The notes under the pieces were generated by a model. The model was not told where the DNA came from. It ran no database searches and saw nothing but the letters and a program-made list of their open reading frames with translations. Below, one piece after another: positions 21,886 to 24,835 of a stretch of 24,835 nucleotides of DNA (position 1 is the stretch's first letter; every line of letters begins with the position of its first letter). Source of the DNA: CAJXZP01 sp047610145 (GTDB lineage Bacteria > Bacteroidota > Bacteroidia > Flavobacteriales_G > Salibacteraceae); contig JBLFZF010000044.1 in assembly GCA_047610145.1 (NCBI GenBank), positions 1 through 24,835 on the forward strand, given 5' to 3'. Position numbers and translations under genes: made by a program.

Positions 21886-23121
21886 TTATTGCACCAAAAG
21901 TGGCATCACTTTCCGACCCACCGTGGTTTCTATGACTACATGATATAATCCGGGCTGAACGGTTGTTAACGAGATTTGTTGAAACCTAGATTCTTCTTGT
22001 ACCACTTCCCTTCCCAATACATCGAACACCGTTACAGATAGTAGCGTTCCGTTTTCTAATGCTACCGAAAACTGCTGATTGGCTGGGTTTGGAAATACCT
22101 TAACCTCTATAGCTGAAACTACCTCATCCACGCTATTAATTATTCCACCATTCCGCATAATCAAACCACTATCTCCCACCGTAATAGCTAAGGAATCGTT
22201 GATAGCTGTGACGTCATTTAATATTTGAGGGGTAGATTCTAAACTCCAGGAAAGAGCTTGGTTATTCCTCCATAGTATAGCGCCCGTATGTGGTAGCGAT
22301 GCGTCACCCACGGCAATAAGCCCGTTACTTTGTATTCCGGCCAAAGTTTTCCATTGCGGATCAAAGAACGGTAACGGGTTGATATATTCATTCCAAGTAG
22401 CCCCAGAATCAGTGCTAAAAATCAAAGAATTTCGCGAAGAATCGATAACGGCATAAATGGTGGAATCATCCACGAAAAGTAAATCCCAAATAATTTCACT
22501 CGAAATGGTTGGAATGGTATCCCATGTATCTCCGCCATCAAACGTTCGATGAACCATTCCGCTATCGCCAGCTGCTATTCCGTATAGTGTATCGTGAAAT
22601 GTTACTGTTCTTAAGTATTCATTGCCCCATGATAAATAGGTGCTATTGTTTTGCCATACCCCATTTGTTTTTTTATCGATTGTTTTGCCACCAAAGCAAC
22701 TAGATCCAACCACATAAGAGTTATCTGCATCAAAATTGAAACAGAAAATAGGGGAACACATGCTCGTGCTTTCTTGCGTCCAATTATCGCCCCCATCCAC
22801 TGTTTTATACATGGCTCCATTATAACTTTGATGTCCAATCATAGCGAATCCAGTATCTGCACTAATAAAATCAACTTGAATAATGTCTGGCAAATTGTTC
22901 CAAAAATAGATTCCATTTGTTGGATACTCTACCCATGTACTTCCGCCATCTATTGTTTTTAGTAAGGTACTATCGTTAGCTCCAATGTAACCTACTAACT
23001 CTGATCCGAATGAAACGGAGTTTAATTTGAGGTTTGTTCCGGATGGAACGGCTTGCCAAACTTGAGTGAATCCGGTTAGGGTTATCAGCATCGATACGAG
23101 TAAAAAAATATGGTTTTTCAT
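21886..23121 (-). CDS. Secreted YCF48/BNR-like repeat protein with T9SS sorting domain
   Basis: A 411-aa exported protein. The signal peptide is MKNHIFLLVSMLITLTGFTQ. The body is a beta-propeller of the photosynthesis-system-II-assembly-factor YCF48/sialidase-like type, recognisable by repeats of T-x-D-G-G-x-T-W: KTIDGGSTW (55-63), KTVDGGDNW (106-114), RTFDGGDTW (192-200) and FSTDSGATW (235-243), each after a V-G-x-x-G or A-G-D-S-G turn. The last about 75 residues are a type A T9SS domain (VKVFPNPANQQFSV, then VTVFDVLGREVV). It should be secreted and anchored or released at the cell surface; the ligand is unknown. A decayed paralogue lies at 11404-12018. The AraC regulator upstream faces the same way. 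Confidence 0.9.
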   Translation of the reverse strand: MKNHIFLLVSMLITLTGFTQVWQAVPSGTNLKLNSVSFGSELVGYIGANDSTLLKTIDGGSTWVEYPTNGIYFWNNLPDIIQVDFISADTGFAMIGHQSYNGAMYKTVDGGDNWTQESTSMCSPIFCFNFDADNSYVVGSSCFGGKTIDKKTNGVWQNNSTYLSWGNEYLRTVTFHDTLYGIAAGDSGMVHRTFDGGDTWDTIPTISSEIIWDLLFVDDSTIYAVIDSSRNSLIFSTDSGATWNEYINPLPFFDPQWKTLAGIQSNGLIAVGDASLPHTGAILWRNNQALSWSLESTPQILNDVTAINDSLAITVGDSGLIMRNGGIINSVDEVVSAIEVKVFPNPANQQFSVALENGTLLSVTVFDVLGREVVQEESRFQQISLTTVQPGLYHVVIETTVGRKVMPLLVQ

Positions 23122-23137
23122 AGTTCTAGATTTTCCT

Positions 23138-23168
23138 CAAAGGTGAGACCTAAGTTAGGTGGTGTCAA
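23138..23168 (-). promoter_or_regulatory. Putative promoter of the T9SS repeat-protein gene
   Basis: Reverse-strand TTG (23168-23166), 20-nt spacer and CACCTTTG (23145-23138, one mismatch to TAnnTTTG), ending 16 nt before the ATG at 23121. Confidence 0.4.
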
Positions 23169-23228
23169 TGGACAAATAGGTTTAGTTGTGGTACTTTTTT
23201 ACGTAAAGGGATTGCCTTAAAGGATATT

Positions 23229-23252
23229 CTTATTAGAAACTAATAAGTTTTT
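23229..23252 (+). terminator. Intrinsic terminator-like hairpin
   Basis: CTTATTAG/CTAATAAG (23229-23236 with 23240-23247), AAA loop and five Ts on the forward strand. No forward-strand gene lies immediately upstream, so it may be part of the adjacent repeat or insulate the convergent region. Confidence 0.4.
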
Positions 23253-23263
23253 CTCTATTTTCA

Positions 23264-23425
23264 TGCTCATTATTTTCTTTGCTTCTCCAAAGAAAAGAAC
23301 CAAAAGAAAAGTGACTTTTTGGAAGGTGGTTCGCAAGCGACCATGGGTTCTATAGCTTTCCATGCTCTTTTCCCTTCGGGAATGCAATTCCAAGCAACGA
23401 ACCACTACCACTGACCAAAAAGAAA
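23264..23425. repeat. Palindromic intergenic repeat element
   Basis: In the 468-bp gap between the T9SS gene and the AraC gene, two inverted-repeat pairs nest: CTTTTTGG (23315-23322) with CCAAAAAG (23415-23422), and GTGGTTCG (23326-23333) with CGAACCAC (23398-23405). Inside are a CATGG/CCATG pair and a TTCCC-TTC-GGGAA hairpin. The left flank (CTTTGCTTCTCCAAAGAAAA, then GAACCAAAAG) resembles, from memory, dispersed repeats in Flavobacteriales genomes. The 64-codon open frame on its reverse strand (23217-23411) is a by-product. The remaining 23426-23589 contains a TGTCACAAGTGACA palindrome (23558-23571) and no gene. Confidence 0.5.
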
Positions 23426-23589
23426 ACCTTCAAATCATCATCTTCCTTCCATGAAAGCGATGTTTTCTCCACGTGATACTTTCTGAGCAATCATTTTGAC
23501 CTACTCCTCCAAGGGGGAATTAAATTAACTTCCGATTCATATCTTCAGCTTAGTTTATGTCACAAGTGACACCCTATCGAAAGTGTATT

Positions 23590-24537
23590 TTACTTTGAGG
23601 ATTGTTGTCTAAAAGCGGTTGGGGTGATGCCTGTTTTGCTTTTAAAGAAGCGATTGAAATACGCTGCATCTTTGAAATTTAATGCAAACATGACATCTTT
23701 TACCGATCTATCGGAATAGGATAATAGCTTTTTGGCTTCTAGTACAATTCGGTCGTGAATGACTGCCGAACATGTGCCGGAATGGAATTCTTTACATACT
23801 TCATTCAGCTTTCGAACGGATACGTGTAAAGCTTCGCTGTAAAACGAAACGGGCGGATGTTCTAAGAAGTTATTCTCTACCAATATCACCAAGTCCATGT
23901 AGAGTTTAAAGTGCACATGGGTTTCTTGAATGGCATTAGGAGCAATAGCTTGTTCGCGTAAAAAGCGCTTTACCAATACATGTACATAGTCTTTTACGAT
24001 TTCTTGGTAAAACGGGTTTTGTACTTTCAATTCCGTTTTCATGGTATCCAATAAACTGCCTAGTTCTTGAAATACTTTTGCCCCAACATTTAAGCTGGGT
24101 TGTAAAAAGAAGGCATGAAAAAATCGCACGTATAAATCGTAATCGAGGCCATAGAAATACGCTTTGGACACTAACACTACATGGCCGTTGGTATTGAACG
24201 CTCTTTTTACTTTATGTATTTGATTAGGGAACACAAAATGCACCGAGTAATCGTGAATAACGTGATCCGTAAAATCTATATCATGTACTCCGCCCCCTTT
24301 GCTAAACAGAAATACTTCTATGTATTCGTGTTTATGTGGTTGCGATGTGTCATAGCTGTTACGCTCCATTAGCTCTACTACTTCTATGTAGTTGGAGTGG
24401 TCTTCTTCGCCAATTTTGTATATGGGGATTTTGTTTTTGATGGGGTAAAGATAGTTAGAAGTTGGAGTCGGAATGTAGAATACGGGTTTAGGAAATCCTA
24501 ACTTCGTGAAGTCTGCAGATAAATTACTTGATTTCAT
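23590..24537 (-). CDS. AraC family transcriptional regulator
   Basis: A 315-aa regulator with an N-terminal cupin-like domain (about 40-125: TSQPHKHEYIEVFLFSKGGG, VHDIDFTDHVIHDYSVHF, VFPNQIHKVKRA) and a C-terminal AraC double HTH (about 230-312: SEALHVSVRKLNEVCKEF, then VMFALNFKDAAYFNRFFKSK and TGITPTAFRQ, the family signature). It differs from the other AraC protein in this window (19123-20013) by a longer N-terminus with IPIYKIG at 37-43. A broken piece of a close relative lies at 12009-12122. Targets are unknown; the T9SS gene downstream on the same strand is a candidate because the same pair occurs in the decayed locus. Confidence 0.94.
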   Translation of the reverse strand: MKSSNLSADFTKLGFPKPVFYIPTPTSNYLYPIKNKIPIYKIGEEDHSNYIEVVELMERNSYDTSQPHKHEYIEVFLFSKGGGVHDIDFTDHVIHDYSVHFVFPNQIHKVKRAFNTNGHVVLVSKAYFYGLDYDLYVRFFHAFFLQPSLNVGAKVFQELGSLLDTMKTELKVQNPFYQEIVKDYVHVLVKRFLREQAIAPNAIQETHVHFKLYMDLVILVENNFLEHPPVSFYSEALHVSVRKLNEVCKEFHSGTCSAVIHDRIVLEAKKLLSYSDRSVKDVMFALNFKDAAYFNRFFKSKTGITPTAFRQQSSK

Positions 24538-24587
24538 CCCTTATTTAAAACAGAACGCCATGTTAGCGTATTTAAAATGAACTGAGG

Positions 24588-24623
24588 CAATTTTAATTAT
24601 TAAATTTCCGTAGAACCAAAAAA
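24588..24623 (-). promoter_or_regulatory. Putative promoter of the second AraC gene
   Basis: Reverse-strand TTTTTTG (24623-24617), a 21-nt spacer and TAAAATTG (24595-24588, one mismatch to TAnnTTTG), leaving a leader of about 45 nt to the ATG at 24537. Confidence 0.42.
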
Positions 24624-24641
24624 TAAACTAATACAAAAAGC

Positions 24642-24649
24642 TATATTTG
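24642..24649 (+). promoter_or_regulatory. -7 element of the gene at 24656
   Basis: TATATTTG, a perfect TAnnTTTG match, ends 6 nt before the ATG at 24656, again implying an almost leaderless transcript. No -33 TTG is obvious. It is divergent from the AraC promoter 20 bp away. Confidence 0.55.
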
Positions 24650-24655
24650 GGGCGA

Positions 24656-24835
24656 ATGAAACCTTACACTTACACTATCCTCCTGTTATTAATCCCCCTA
24701 TTTACGAATGCCAAGAAGGTCATCACTAAAACGAGTACTGCTTTCGTGTTTGACTTAAATAATGGGTACACCGAAACCTATTCTGAAAGTGGGAGCATCA
24801 GTAAAGCACATACGTTAAACACTTTCATTTCTGGC
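24656..24835 (+). CDS. Start of a secreted protein, cut by window end
   Basis: ATG at 24656, open for 60 codons to the window edge. The N-terminus MKPYTYTILLLLIPLFTNAK is a Sec signal peptide with likely cleavage after TNA (residue 19). The mature part (KVITKTSTAFVFDLNNGYTE) is polar and beta-like. Too little is present to assign a family. A consensus -7 box lies just upstream. It is divergent from the AraC regulator gene. Confidence 0.7.
   Translation, partial: MKPYTYTILLLLIPLFTNAKKVITKTSTAFVFDLNNGYTETYSESGSISKAHTLNTFISG

Noticed and set aside
23217..23411. 64-codon reverse ORF
   Set aside because: It lies inside the palindromic repeat element and contains only repeat-derived sequence.

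Overview
The window reads as the chromosome of an AT-rich Bacteroidota member, most likely Flavobacteriia/Flavobacteriales. Evidence: Bacteroidota-type promoters (-7 TAnnTTTG, several with an upstream TTG) before many genes, no clear Shine-Dalgarno sequences, secreted proteins with Por/type IX (T9SS) C-terminal sorting domains, and Flavobacteriia-type gene families (arsR with DUF6428, YceI lipoprotein, DUF983, TrhO). I cannot name a genus. No rRNA, tRNA, CRISPR, IS transposase or prophage genes were seen.

Layout. 1-1320: end of an arsenic-type operon (arsR then a DUF6428 gene cut by the window edge) and an FMN reductase. 1345-3657: YceI lipoprotein behind a 20-bp palindromic operator/promoter, a small multidrug-export family protein and a YitT transporter. 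3671-4032: a promoter followed by two tandem, similar-looking tiny ORFs, each with its own terminator, upstream of yitT. 4224-9230: recQ, a winged-helix regulator remnant and a large secreted S9 peptidase. 9376-10824: a PadR regulator/membrane protein pair and a small lipoprotein. 10825-12424: an accessory stretch with a 47-aa membrane peptide gene, a T9SS-protein pseudogene, an AraC fragment and an interspersed repeat. 12425-16476: DMT and MFS transporters and a secreted peptidylarginine-deiminase-like T9SS protein. 16809-19035: cold-shock gene, trhO, DUF983 gene. 19123-21172: AraC regulator, ParDE-like toxin-antitoxin pair, lipocalin. 21439-24835: conserved hypothetical protein, T9SS YCF48-like protein, palindromic repeat, second AraC regulator and the start of a secreted protein.

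The most notable observation is that 11404-12122 is a decayed, internally deleted copy of an AraC + T9SS gene pair, with an intact pair in the same order and orientation at 21886-24537. The pseudogene keeps the reading frame of its paralogue across two nonsense codons. The second is the tandem micro-ORF/terminator array upstream of yitT. In several places a -7 element overlaps or abuts the first ATG of the longest ORF, so downstream ATGs were chosen (trhO, DUF983, lipocalin, arsR, the 21439 gene).
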